DNA of 64,000 bases from the NCBI GenBank assembly GCA_964017185.1, contig OZ024877.1:2210006-2274005 (forward strand), read 5' to 3'. The notes under the pieces were generated by a model. That model was not told the origin of the DNA. It made no database searches and worked only from the letters and a program-made list of their open reading frames with translations. A program made the translations under genes and the position numbers. This document shows positions 43,693-55,293 of the stretch, one piece after another. The DNA is from Rugalucina vietnamica (Eukaryota > Mollusca > Bivalvia > Lucinida > Lucinidae). The number at the start of each line of letters is the position of its first letter. The first letter of the stretch is position 1.

Positions 43693-43907
43693 CGCTTTTC
43701 TGTCATTACTTGCCAAATAAAGTGAACTCTATCAAACTGAGAAGTTTTTTTCTTTAATCAGATTATGTGGCAATGTGGTATTCAGAGTAGAAAAATCGTA
43801 TGTGGACAAGCTCGTCGCACGGAACTCTCTACACTTCAGTTTACTAAGTACCTCGCCAGAATTCTTTTATTGACCAAAGCCAGTTTTTATTTGAAGTTTC
43901 ATACACC

Positions 43908-44285
43908 TAGCATTTACAGCGACGCGTAGTGTGTCTGGATATTGTTGCAAATTAAGCAACGTTGAGCTTGGTTAGTGGCTGGATGGGTGACCCAATGTGG
44001 AGCAGAGGTGATTGTGCAGTCGCGGGCGCTCATGGTGGGTACCATCAATTACTTTTACCACTTAAGTGAACAACTAAGGCTTAGATATGTATCGGTGGTT
44101 TGACTAAACCACTTTTCCTGGGCAGACTCGGACCTTCTAGGCAGTTTACCAGGTATCAGGTGGTTGGTCATGTTCATGTTCAGTGCTTAAATGCAATATT
44201 GGCGACTAGTTCACAGCACTTGTGAGAACATTTTGTAATTGCAGTGAGAGAGGGGCTTTAAGGATTTACCACTTCACTACATCAG
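43908..44285 (+). mobile_element. 5S rRNA-headed SINE
   Basis: AAGCAACGTTGAGCTTGG, then TTAGTGGCTGGATGGGTGACC (43960-44000) match the internal promoter and 3' half of 5S rRNA. The rest is not 5S. A downstream core (GGTTTGACTAAACCAC, then CTGGGCAGACTCGGA) recurs, inverted, at 62820-63060. That makes a 5S-derived SINE more likely than a 5S pseudogene. Confidence 0.7.
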
Positions 44286-44950
44286 GAAAACATGTCCGTA
44301 AATGTATACCCCCGTATACCCCATTTTATATGGCGCCTTTGTTTTCGCAACATGGATGGTACAATTCCTCTACTTTCTAAATCCAAAATTTCCAGCCTCT
44401 AGCCATCTTCTGTGACTGTACAGGCCGGTTTGTGTCGGACCTGTTCGGAAACCACATTGTTGGTTTTACCACGAGGCGGCTTACTGTTTTGCCACTCAAA
44501 TAGTACATTCCATTTTTGAAGCATCTCTCAACCACTTGATCAATCAAATGTGGGGCATCTACCCTGTAATTTGCTGCTTTTGGTGCAAAGATAATTGGAA
44601 AAAGCAGGCAACTAAAAAAGAAACATCATGAAAACATGTCCGTGCAATATATACCCCCTTGAACCCCACTTTTATATAGCAAAACTGGGGTATGCAGGAG
44701 TATACCACCATCAATTAACCCATATTTGACGAATGGATTATCCCATTATTATCATTTGGGTGAGTCCACTTTCATTTTTAGGGGTGTTACGAGTGATTTT
44801 TAAATTTTATCTCATTTTTCGATGATATTTCTCCATGCAAACAGCATAGCCCCAGATGGGACGCCGCGTTCTGCGGCGTCACATCTGGGGCTATACTGTT
44901 TGCCTATGTCCCACAAAAGGGACGCCAGGCTTATATGAGTTAATGTCACA
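44286..44950 (-). repeat. Patchwork of hairpin-repeat pieces
   Basis: Pieces of the palindromic MITE flank (CATCAGGAAAACATGTCCGT at 44281 and 44628), a partial GAGCCGC MITE (about 44333-44490), and an inverted copy of the AGCCCCAGATG hairpin repeat (44710-44945). Confidence 0.6.
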
Positions 44951-45157
44951 GTCGTGAGCAGAGTTAGGGGTTTGGGTATGCCCATGTCCATGTATGTTAA
45001 ACAGTCTTGAAAAAACTTCTACTTGGGTAAAAGGAGAGAACAGTCGGTCAGTTCACCCTAAAAATGTAAAATAGTAACAACTTGTCCTTAAAGTGTTGTA
45101 AGTGTTACCTATCAAGATACATCTGCCAAAGGAATGTAAAAAATAAACATTCTCTTC

Positions 45158-45235
45158 CAACACCTTGTACTTTGGTATCTCAAGTATTTACATACTTTGT
45201 AAATACTTAAGATACCGAGGTACAAGATGTTAGAA
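45158..45235. repeat. ~75-bp hairpin
   Basis: CTTGTACTTTGGTATCTCAA, then GTATTTACA and its complement form a near-perfect stem around CATACTT. No wider repeat context seen. Confidence 0.6.
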
Positions 45236-46040
45236 CAGATGTTTTGTGGATTACTTTTATGCTTAATTTTTTTCATCAACTACATACTCTGGAAAATTCT
45301 TAAAATTGTTTGTCGATTTTTTGCATCATTACGAAAACTTGTCAATGCAATATACAGTACAGAGATTTTCTTTCTGCTGTAAAAAATATTTTCATTGGAT
45401 TTTTTTTTATATATTTTTAAAATATTTTATTCAAAACTTACTATTGTGATTGTATATTAAGTCATGCTATTAACACCAATTTGTGAATCCTGTGTGACTG
45501 TATACATGTATATAAGATCTCAAATTGCTGATTTTGAAATAAAACATGGTAGATTATCCCATTACTACAGTTAAGCTCATATTAAATATCTATAGATGTG
45601 ACGGGTAGCATCTGAAAAATATTGATATTGCTTATTATCATATATTTACAACAAAATCTTTTTGCATATGCGATACAGACAAGAGTTACGTTCACGTATC
45701 GCGGCACAGTATCTCGAAAAGCCGTATCCGTTTAAAAATTGATGAAACCCATATCATTCCCTTGGGAGAAAAAGCCATATCACTCGTATCACATACCCAC
45801 GTGACCCATATCATCCCTAGGGAGAAAAAGCCGTATCATGGCACCAAATGACTGGCAAATAAAATTATATTCGGAACACTCGGTTCCTATTGTGTAGTGT
45901 ACCGCAGGCATGTGTTAGATTTGTTTGGATTGTGGTTTTATGTCATAGGCAACAGTATTTTGTCATGTCGAGACGAATTTTCGATTTGTGCTAATGCGGA
46001 AATAATATGCGCTCTTCTGCACGCTTTGGCGGTATGTCAA
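45236..46040. other. Stretch without recognised genes
   Basis: AT-rich. Short frames have no recognisable content. Confidence 0.4.
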
Positions 46041-46083
46041 ATGAATAAATAAAATAAAATAAAATAAAATAAAATAAAATAAA
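46041..46083. repeat. (AAAAT)n microsatellite
   Basis: About eight AATAA-type units in a row. Confidence 0.9.
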
Positions 46084-46139
46084 TATAACAAAGATAGGGA
46101 AAACAATGGTCATGAATTAAAATATATGATTATCATAAT

Positions 46140-46315
46140 AATATTACGATATGACACTTTTCATATCGAACCCGCGTACAGTGTATCAACCCTCGAATCC
46201 CGTATCAGTCCTCGACTCTCGCATCAGCCCTCGGGTCTTCGGCCCTCGGGCTCATACGAGATTCTCGGGTTGATACGAGGTACGATATGAAAATTGTCAT
46301 ATAATAATCTTTATT
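46140..46315. repeat. ~175-bp palindromic repeat
   Basis: Ends ATATGACACTTTTCATATCG and its near-complement, with a CCCTCGGG centre. The subrepeats CCCTCG/CGTATCA occur several times. MITE-like. Confidence 0.65.
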
Positions 46316-46599
46316 TAATGCTATAATTTTACAACAGGATAAAATTTCCGTGTAATATATGCCACTTATACGCAACTTTTATATAGCAAATCTGTGGTAT
46401 GCAGGTGCATAGCATTTTACTTTATCGATAATAATAAAACACGAACCAGAGGCCAACATTCCGTACACACATGTTATGAAAAAAAAAAAAAAAAAAAAAA
46501 AATCTGTTTTTCTTCGTTCTCTTCGTCTATTCGTTGATAAATAGAAAACCTGTTCATTATTATTATTACCTGTTGAATCCTGGACCAAATTGATCAAAA

Positions 46600-47263
46600 G
46601 GTCAGATCATTACCTTACCGCTTATAGGAAACCTTAAAAATGGGTTGCGTACAGGGATTACTTAGATCAACTGTGTATTACGTTTGTACAAAGAAGGCTT
46701 GGGTCACGGTAATCCACTGAGCGCAATGTTCTCAACGATAGCAGTCACATGCGTTAGTCATCTTTCTTGGTATTCAGCAATGCAGCTCATATCATAACTC
46801 ATAAGTGAAATAGTGCATTTTGAAAGCATCGGTATTGTCAAAATGTACGGATCTGTGGGTACTCTAGTGCGTGTTTGTACATAGCTGGTTTCCTGTCAGC
46901 AGTGGGGGAAGGGCGAGGGGTCAAGCACGTACGGCTACTTCAAAATGACCGGAGGGATTGCAGCTAGTAAAATTGAAACAAGCTTCAATGAAGCTAAATT
47001 GAATTTTATCCTAAAGCCCACTTTTTAAAGGTTGTGTTTTACTCATTTGAAAAAGAATATCAAAAAAATATAATGGTCGTTTTTTTTTTTTTTTTAGTTT
47101 TTTTTATTATAATTTTTTTTTTTTCAAATGATCAAATACTGAAGTTTATTTTGCAAAGTTCATTGCATTTTCTACTGTCAATTATTAAAAAACAACAACA
47201 TTTTTTTTACGCTTGTGGACAATGTTTCGTCAATAAGAATTCGAAATCAATGATAGAAAAGAG
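46600..47263. other. Stretch without recognised genes
   Basis: Holds a poly-T tract near 47080-47125 and poly-A at 46479-46502 just outside. No exon or RNA seen. Confidence 0.4.
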
Positions 47264-48585
47264 CAAGCAAGCAAATTTATTAGCAAATCAACAAACTACA
47301 ATTCATTTGGCTATACAATACATATAAACGGCAATATGACAAAGATATACAAAACAAATCTTGAGACAATACAGTGTAGTACATATAGGGGTTATCAAGA
47401 GGCAGCTAAAGCAGATAGAGTCTGAACTCGTGCAATATTCAGTTTGCAGACTTAATACATCTGGCTAGTTTCAGAATAAATCGAGATGAATTTAAGACAT
47501 AATATTAATACATTTGGCTACTGATGGCTAAAAGGACCTGGTCAAAAATGACCTTTTTTAGTCAGTTTACAATGAACAGACTTATAAAAAATGGTACTCT
47601 GACTCGACATTCCCATCAAGCAGAGACGGCACGTGGAACATCAAAGTGGCGCCCCTCTCAATTTCTAGGTTATGTGCATTAAGACATAATTTTGTAAGTT
47701 AAGAGCGTAGCTAATCATTTGAAATGCATTCAACATATATATTTTCTAGTTTAAAACATGTTTTAAACTGACAGTAATATTCTAACTTTGAGGAATCACT
47801 AATAGTGGCATACCAGTTCTGTGTAAAGTGGTCCCTGATTCAATTCCTTATCATCTCATTAGATAATGTTTGAAGATCCTGATTTAACCACGTGTGGCTA
47901 AATCCCAGTTCAAGTAAATATTTTATATCCTCTGCCCAGAAACGCTTATGCCTATATCTACTGGGCCGTGCATGTGCACGTGCCTCTATTGCTTAAATCT
48001 GACATCAGGAAAACATATACCCACTTAAACCCCACTTTTATATAGTAAAACTGGGGTATGCAGGGGTATACCTTTTTTCTGATTTTTGCTCCAAAGCATA
48101 GATTGTGGGTACTCGTTAGAACCGCCTCGACGAGGCGGTTCTAACGTGTACCCACAATCTATGTTTTGAGCAAAAAAATCTATGTTTTGAGCAAAAATAA
48201 GAAAAATATCAAAAGTTTTCTACTGAAAATTTTCAATTTTTACAACTTTGAAAATCTCTGTATATTGCATGGGCAAGTTTTCGTAATGAGATTGGAATAT
48301 TCTGATCATTACAGAATGTTTGTGAGAAGTTTCAACCAATACTTAATTGATCGCTCTTTGGCTATAGCTGAAAGTGGGAAGCGCCCGAGCTCTCTATAAA
48401 CTGCATAACTAGGAGCCTGTGCACGAACACCTAACAGCTTCTTGCAAAATTTTATATGAACCTTATCGACATGATCATATCCGTATATTCTGACGCATAC
48501 AAGAGAATTGGAGCTAATACATAGTCAACTAAACGCAGCTTAGTTTTGACATAAAAACTCATTCGTTTAAAGTGTGCTAATTGTT
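47264..48585 (-). mobile_element. LINE fragment interrupted by a palindromic MITE
   Basis: The minus strand near 48580-48300 encodes YGYDHVDKVHIKFCKKLLG, then YRELGRFPLSAIAKE, clearly related to the C-terminal RT region of the LINE at 36-38 kb (HLKFYKALLKVK, YGELGRYPL). The 3' end is near 47264 (CAAGCAAATTTATTAG on the plus strand). The MITE at 48000-48290 splits it. Confidence 0.65.
48000..48290. mobile_element. Palindromic MITE, TTAGAACCGCC family, copy 2
   Basis: Same centre as 32040-32335 with a CCTCGACGAGG apex, plus a short internal duplication of ATCTATGTTTTGAGCAAAAA. Inserted in a LINE. Confidence 0.8.
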
Positions 48586-48793
48586 GCATTCAAAGCTTGA
48601 TCAGACAGAGCTTTTATCCATTGTTCTAAGTAAACAAATAGCTCAGCCACGTGATGATTTGATATCGAGACTTCGGAAGAATTACTTAACAGTCAGGTAT
48701 GGAAGATGTGACCATGACGTATTTGCCGCACTCGGTGTGCCGGGTCAGTATTATAGTTTCGTTTACAGTTTAAAGTTTGAATAACGATATATA

Positions 48794-49158
48794 CTGACCG
48801 ACAAAAGAAACCCGACACTTACTTTGGGGGGTAAAAATCAGTAAAACAAGTGCACAATGGAAATCTGGGTTATACCACATTTAAGACAAATCATTTTTCT
48901 ACCATTTCATGCAAACATTAAATTTTTTTTCAATCAAACGACTATCAGTATTTAAGTAAGATTAAAGGTAGGGGTCGTTTACAAAATTCACAAACCTAAT
49001 CTTTAGAGTTAATGGAGAATACTGTCCCAGGAATGAAATCGCACGATTAGCTTAGAGATACACCACATAAATGTGGTATAAACCAGATTTCCATTGTGCA
49101 CTTGTCATTACGGATTTTTAACCCCCAAAGTAAGTGTCGGGTTTCTTTTGTCGGTCAG
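48794..49158. mobile_element. Tc1/mariner-like MITE, 365 bp
   Basis: TIRs of about 45 bp (CTGACCGACAAAAGAAACCC inward), with TA on both sides. A second short inverted pair (GTGCACAATGGAAATCTGG) lies just inside. Non-coding. Confidence 0.85.
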
Positions 49159-49159
49159 T

Positions 49160-49799
49160 ATAGCTTAATCTATGCATAGGAAAAGAATATTCTCATTTCT
49201 TGATACGATACACATAAAACACTGTCAAATGCCTTTTTCACGCAATATACATGGATAACAAGATGTAAATCACGGCTATGACTACGGATCACTACCGTAC
49301 GGCTTTGACATTTTGCACAGTAAAAAGACCCAGTTAGGGTGAAAAGTATTGAGATTGAATTCATTATTTCATTTTGTAGTTATGGTATCAAATATTTTAC
49401 GATTGGTTAAAAAATTTGCTGTGGTGGGAGGAAATTTCTTGTCCGGTAGGCAAGGGCACGACAGGCACGTCAAGGCTTTCATAACTGACCAACACGGATT
49501 CACGCGAATACAAAAATAGAACAATCATGGCCAAAATAGAGGAAGTTATGCTAAATATAGAATAATTAATGCTACGAAGCAAAAATTGAAATGTCCTTCC
49601 TAAAATACTAAACCAAGCTAAAACGACATTCACACTGAACACAACTTTTGGGAACTTCATTCTTTTATCGATTTTAGATCTATATAGTAAATATCTGCAT
49701 TTATAATTCAACCGGACACTGGATGGGAAAGAAGTCACATTTAATTTACAAGACGACTCCGAAAAATTACCAACACGTATAAAAAGCTCTTCTCATCAG
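49160..49799. other. Stretch with one unclassified frame
   Basis: The minus-strand frame 49738-49397 (113 codons) has two hydrophobic stretches (KVVFSVNVVLAWFSI, SITSSILAMIVLFLY) but no splice context or family that I recognise. I would not call it a gene. Confidence 0.35.
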
Positions 49800-50060
49800 G
49801 ATAACATGTCCGTGTAATATTTACCCTCATATACCCCACTTTTATATAGCAGAACTGCGATATGCGAGGTATACTTATTTTTCTTATTTTTGCTCTAAAA
49901 CAAATATTGTGGGTATTCGTTAGAACCGCCTCGCCGAGGCGGTTCTAACCGTGTACCCACAATCTATGTTTTTAGCAAAAAATCAGAAATTCAACAGAAA
50001 ATTTTCAAATTTTACAACTTAAGAAAAATGTATATTACATGGGCGTGTTTTCGTAATGTC
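49800..50060. mobile_element. Palindromic MITE, TTAGAACCGCC family, copy 3
   Basis: Same centre (CCTCGCCGAGG apex) and flanks as the other copies. Lies directly next to the ribozyme monomer at 50066. Confidence 0.75.
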
Positions 50061-50065
50061 CAGTG

Positions 50066-50330
50066 ATGTAGCCACCCGACTAGCATCAATTAGGGATCAT
50101 CATCTTAACAGAATTTTGCATATTTGGCCCCTTTGGGAATATAAGTCTTTGATTTAGACTATACTGGTGAAAATTCTTGAAATTGCAGCAATCATGAATG
50201 TCTGGCTTTCGCTGCCAGTTTTGTAAAGGGTCACTGATGAAGGTTCATTACCCGAAATTGTACAATATGGCCCACCTCTCTTTGAATGTTTTTACTGCTT
50301 CCAAAGGAGTAACAATTATATTTTATTTGA
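50066..50330 (+). repeat. Single retrozyme-like monomer fragment
   Basis: About 265 bp matching the 376-bp unit of the 40.7-kb array in opposite orientation, including one hammerhead and the CTGGCTTTCGCTGCCAG block. It may be the end of a larger rearranged copy. Confidence 0.7.
50228..50273 (+). ncRNA. Type I hammerhead ribozyme (50.2 kb)
   Basis: Stem I GGGTCA with TGGCCC, core CTGATGA and GAAA, stem II GGT with ACC, TTGTACAA, then TA. Same lineage as the 41-43 kb array. Confidence 0.7.
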
Positions 50331-50467
50331 AATTCAGATTTTAGCTTTCACTGGATGATGAAAAACATTAGCTGTTTTAATGTCTGTGAAGTCCGAAGGG
50401 CTTCTCGGAGACATTAAAACAGCTAATGTTTTTCATCATCCAGTGAAAGCTAAAATCTGAATTTCAA
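50327..50467. repeat. Near-perfect 141-bp hairpin
   Basis: Arms of about 60 bp (TTGAAATTCAGATTTTAGC at the base) close around GTGAAGTCCGAAGGGCTTC. The arms are almost identical, so it is recent or maintained. Confidence 0.8.
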
Positions 50468-51059
50468 TACTTATATTTACATTTTATATTATCAATCAAG
50501 TATCAGATTTTTACTTGCGCATATCACCGTTCATTTTTATGTTATTTGACATAAAATCCGACTTAGCGTATTTTTGGAACAGCCAAAACGTCAAATTTTC
50601 GCGCATAACGTCATGGCGATACGAGACCAACGTCACGACAAGAAGAGTAAACAAACACCGTCACTGGATGGGATTTGACGTCGTCCCGCCCATAGGCTTG
50701 GCCTCTAAATCACGTGACATAATGTTTTTCATTGGGAAGAAAGATACATTCATCTAAGGCGATTACAATAAAAATGTAAATATTCAAATATAAAGATGAC
50801 AATCATAACATGTAGACATACAGACCCGGTAAAAAATCAACAACATATTCCTCTTTTCTCGGAGGACCCTAAGCTATTTTTCTCGGAGAAAGAACGCTAA
50901 ATTTCTCTTTTCATTAAGATATTTCGCGTTTCGTTCAGTTCGATTTCTCGGAGAAACACCGAGAAATTTCACCGCGACCGCAGGTATTAACCGGTGAAAA
51001 CAGGTAAGTCCAGATTTACCTGTTCGCGGTGTTTCTCGGAGAAATATTGTGCACGATTG

Positions 51060-52250
51060 TGAAAATCGATTTTACCATATTTTTAATAATTAAAGTAGTT
51101 TTAGACCTTTAACTGATCAGTATTTATAAGTGTTTTTGTATATGGCACCTCTAACAGTTTGACACGTTTCAATAAGGCACATTAATTACTGAGCAAACAT
51201 TCCACAATCTTCTTCACTGGTTTCCGTTACGGTTGGTCAGGCATGACTCGACTCGAATTTGACATACAAATTAAGAAGTACTTTGTTTCATCTCAATTAT
51301 GTCTTTATCCAAGTAGTTTCATTTGTTTGAGCTAGGAAACATAAAAGCAATAGGCCATAAACATGTACGAGTATAATAGGTAACCATTTTGCGCATTCTT
51401 GAATTCATATTGTAATGAAATAAATGTTTTCTGGTTCTGGTTGTATGTCAAGCTATGGAAACGTGCATGTAGAATGAAATGGCATAATTTCATCACATTG
51501 TCAGCTTATGGAGCAAGCTATTTTTGTAAAATTTTATTGACCCGATTACCCTGCAGCGATCTCCTAACTCCTATATGAATATGCATTACAACATTCTCGA
51601 TGATAAGGATACACAGTATGTAACTAGTACAAAGTTTTGTCAATACCTCTAAATCACTCGTTTATCAGGGGCACTGTTCGCATAAACACTTTTTTCATAC
51701 CAAATTTATGACCAAATCTTCACATAAGAATAAGGCGGATAACGAGAAAACAATTTATACACTTTTCTTTTTTTAAGCATTTGTTTTTCTTGCTAAATGC
51801 ATAAACGCAAAACCTGTTGTCATGCATAACGACAACTCCGCCATGAACATTTTGTGTTGGCGGCATGTTGTTTTTACAAGGTGCGGTCCGAAATGTCAAG
51901 TGCATAGGAAAGTGCATGATACATGGTGAAAAATGACAATTCTAACACACCTCGCCTATATAGCCAATAGTAAAAAACGTGTTATATTGTGCAACAATTT
52001 CACTGGGCGAATAAGCGTGACGTTAATTTGCGGCATTAGTGACGTCAGCTATCCCACAAAGCAGCGTTAGACGGTGAAACGTCGTTTTAGCGCACAACAA
52101 ACGTAATAAGTGTGTGTAAATACCAGCATTACAGTCAAATATTTGGCGGGATATCTGCAATGCAATGGCGGAAAGCTGAACAATATCGACGGTTTAAGCA
52201 ACACTGACCGCGTTTATTGTGTGTTAGAATCGAAATAGATCAGCTCAAGT
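51060..52250. other. Interior of the TIR element without recognised genes
   Basis: About 1.2 kb of AT-rich sequence. Short frames only. Confidence 0.4.
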
Positions 52251-52257
52251 GCGTGAA

Positions 52258-52380
52258 CTGTTGAGTAATAATTCACTGTTTGTCGGTCAGTTGTAAGAAG
52301 AAAAATCACTCGCGCTACGCGCTTGTGATTTGATCTTCTTTACAACTGACCTCCAAACAGTGAATTATTACTCAACATTT
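52258..52380. repeat. ~120-bp hairpin
   Basis: TTGAGTAATAATTCACTGTT and its complement form the base. The apex is CGCGCTACGCGC. Hairpin MITE remnant inside the larger TIR element. Confidence 0.7.
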
Positions 52381-52788
52381 CACTGCTAGAGCTGATCTAT
52401 TCCTTAAGCAAAGACAATTTATCAATTACTGATAATTGATAAATTAATTGATAATTAATCGAGTAAATTAACAAACGCATTTACATGTTCATGTGCTTTA
52501 AACCCATATACATTGTATGAGGTATTCCTCAACATATTTACACACATCATGATAACATGTCCATGTAATGTATACCCCACTTTTATATGAGCCGCGTCAT
52601 GAGAACGCTGGACTTATACTCATGCGATAATAAAGTCGCAGATCAACTGTGCAGTATCTGCACAGCTGATCAGCGTCTTTGTTTTCACTACTCGGCTAGT
52701 ACAATCCCCCTACTTCTTTAATCTGATATTTCTGTACGCTGTGGCTTGGCTCGGATGTACGTTACATGTAACGTGGCTGTACGTTACA

Positions 52789-53213
52789 TGTAACGTACAG
52801 CCGAGCCAAGCCACAGCAAAACCCGTCGATGGAAAAGCATGCTCATCCACCAAGGGTGGTTTACTGCGCTATATACCTAACACTTACTCGATTCACAAAG
52901 TCTCGAGTTTGAAATTTGCATATTTCCAAGGGAAGCTATCCCGTTACATTACTTCCCCCTCCGAGAAGACTCGCCCCGAGTCTTGGCCTGGGGACTACAT
53001 GGGTAAGGCAACCCCGGTCTGGCGGTTGTCATCATCCCACCGCTGCCACCAAATGTAACGAGCGGACGAGCCGAGCCACAGCAAACCCCGTCGATGGAAA
53101 AGCATGCTCATCCACCAAGGGTGGTTTACTGCGCTATATACCTAACACTTACTCGATTCACAAAGTCTCGAGTTTGAAATTTGCATATTTCCAAGGAAAG
53201 CTATCCCGTTACA
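52789..53213 (-). mobile_element. Small LTR retroelement (TRIM-like, Gypsy-type PBS)
   Basis: Two ~160-bp direct repeats (52789-52948 and 53054-53213), each bounded by TGTAAC...GTTACA, enclose ~105 bp. Read on the minus strand, the first repeat is followed by TTTGGTGGCAGCGGTGGGAT, which resembles the primer-binding site of many invertebrate Gypsy elements, and the second is preceded by a purine run. There is no coding capacity. The repeats are nearly identical, so the insertion looks young. An extra inverted scrap of the repeat end lies at about 52738-52788. Confidence 0.7.
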
Positions 53214-53871
53214 TGATCAAGATGTATAGATATGAATTTTTCACCGTATTCGATCTAATAAGTGCACTTGTTCCAAAAATCGCACATCCTGATCGTTTCC
53301 GAAAAACATGTGCAGCTCGACTAGCACACAGCTCAACTGGCGTATGGATATCTTACATCAAATTTACACGTTAAATCGCATTAAAACTTAACCTTTATTA
53401 ATGTTTCCGTAGAAGGCAGGAACGGATACACTCATTTTACACGAAAACAAATACATGACCTTATATTTTGGTGTCAGTTTTAAAAATTACCGGGACCGTC
53501 TAAGTATACAAACTCTAATATGCATGTGCATGAATAGAAAAATCACTGCGCAATATTGCTGTTACTAACGTCCTTGTCCTCAGACACGGTTATGTCGGTA
53601 TGTTTTCGTCGCTTTATGGTACTGTACAAGTTTGGGATGTCCTGACGTTCGAAATGGGCTACACAACATTCGTATTTGTAAACCCTTCACTTACAAAAAC
53701 TACCGAAACAGCATCCGACACGCTATGAACTGCAGATACTTGAGTATGTATGTTTTGTATGTTTGATGCATCCACATTTATATCTCGATGCCGTAACACA
53801 AATGACGACAAAATAATGGTGCATACGTAAAACAAAAATAAAAGAAAAATACTATCATAACCGACATTAGA

Positions 53872-54518
53872 GAGGTTGAGAAAATGAACTTGTAACTTGT
53901 ACGTGTACGTGTAGAACAGTTTTATCCCCAAACTTCGTCATTTATTACAAGTTCAAAATACTCGCTACACGTTGAGAATCAGTAGGCTGTGAATGAAATA
54001 AATTTGCGACTTGTAAGATTTCTTTATATGTTTCTATCGATAGGTCAGGTAGGTACAAGCAGAAACGAAGTTCGATGAAGCGTTGCCAAATCGTTTTGCA
54101 CGTGCAGCTGAAGTATATCTGACCAAAGGCGAATCGACGTACATGTGACCATATATGTATGTAGGTATGTACTTTCTGAAAAACCTAAAACTTGCTTTGG
54201 ATTGCTCTTCCGTGTAGGTGTCTCGGTCAAAACCCTTTTCAAAAGAGGGCACATCGGAGCCGGAACAAACTTGTGACAATAAAATTAACTCATCATCGTT
54301 GTCTAAAAGTCCGGCTAACAATAAATCATCCATATTTACTTTCATGTATCAACACATGTATAAACAATAAAAAAATTCAGCTGTATATACTTTATGAAAT
54401 CTACACGTACACGTTCGATTTTCTCAAACGATTTTACACTCAAAACGATCGTGTACGGGTAAATAAAGCTACAAGTACACGTACACGTTACAAGTTTATT
54501 TTCTCAACCTCTCTATTG
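53872..54518 (-). mobile_element. PIF/Harbinger-like deletion derivative
   Basis: TIRs of about 48 bp (AGAGAGGTTGAGAAAAT inward, then GTACGTGTACGTGTAG-like) are flanked by ATT on both sides. It is 647 bp and encloses one transposase-like exon on the minus strand. It is nested in the 6.3-kb TIR element. Confidence 0.6.
54034..54345 (-). pseudogene. Harbinger-like transposase N-terminal exon (partial)
   Basis: 103 codons: MDDLLLAGLLDNDDELILL, then DRDTYTEEQSKASFRFFRK. The acidic start and the Y(T)EE...FRF motif resemble the first exon of HARBI1/PIF-type nucleases, whose DDE domain follows in later exons. No DDE domain exists in this element, so it is a remnant. Identification rests on this short motif. 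Confidence 0.45.
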
Positions 54519-54864
54519 TCCCAAATTCATGTACATGTAAAGAAAAGTTTGTATATTTCAGCCACTTACTTTGATGCACTGTGTGACATATCCTATACAA
54601 AAGTATTTGTTGCACATAATGCATTTTTCATCTAATAATATCAATCAGATTTTAAGAGGGAGCGAAATAAAAATTAAAGACCATTAAAATTTCTCGACTG
54701 TATATACATGTACATTTACAATGTTCCATACAAACCGCAATTCTGCACAAGGTATATAACAAACATGTAAATGTATTTATGAGGTTTTCCGATCTCTCCT
54801 TCCGAAAGCGTTGCTGCCTTTTGTGTCGATGATGTTTTAAAGAAATAATTTCATATACCGTAAT

Positions 54865-55135
54865 TTTAAAATTACGAAAACATGTCCATGCAATATACAG
54901 AGATGTTTAAAGAGGAAAAAAAATGAAAATTTTCAGTAGAAAATGTTTGCTTTTTCTTATACATGCTCAAAACATAGATGGTGGGTATACGTTCTAACCG
55001 CCTCACCGAGGCGGTTCAAACTAGTACCCACAATCTTATGTTTTGGAGCAAAAGATAAAAAAAATAGATATACCCCTGCATACCCCAGTTTTGCTTTTGA
55101 TGGGATACACATTTTCCATGAAATGTTTTCCTGAT
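54865..55135. mobile_element. Palindromic MITE, TTAGAACCGCC family, copy 4 (inverted)
   Basis: Same central palindrome (CCTCACCGAGG apex) with the flanks in reverse order relative to copies 1-3. Confidence 0.75.
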
Positions 55136-55293
55136 GTAAAATGTTTGAACAAGAATGATTTTAATGATGCAAATGCATGTGCGTGAATAGCAATGTATGG
55201 ACATGTACATTCTTATCTACGTGATGTATTTAGCCGTCAATTGGGAGTAAGTCATATGACAGTGTTGGCTGCACGGTCGGCATTTTTATTTGC

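Larger units (their letters stand above)
39903..43907 (-). mobile_element. Naiad copy split by a ribozyme array
   Basis: 39903-40707 (RT tail to motif B region) and 43693-43907 (RT middle, between motifs A and B) are the two parts of one minus-strand Naiad RT. The break falls at a run of A's between GTCAG-GGAAGTG and GCTTTTCTGTCATTAC. The intervening 2985 bp is the tandem array described next. Older subfamily. Confidence 0.8.

Noticed and set aside
43950-44010. A true 5S rRNA gene
   Set aside because: Only the internal-promoter half resembles 5S, and the sequence continues into a SINE core.
48581-48784. 67-codon frame at 48.6 kb as a host exon
   Set aside because: It has no recognisable motif or clear splice pair and abuts LINE and MITE sequence.
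52741-53374. Two overlapping frames of 105 and 152 codons
   Set aside because: Both are read through the paired LTRs of the TRIM; the repeated peptide is the repeat itself.
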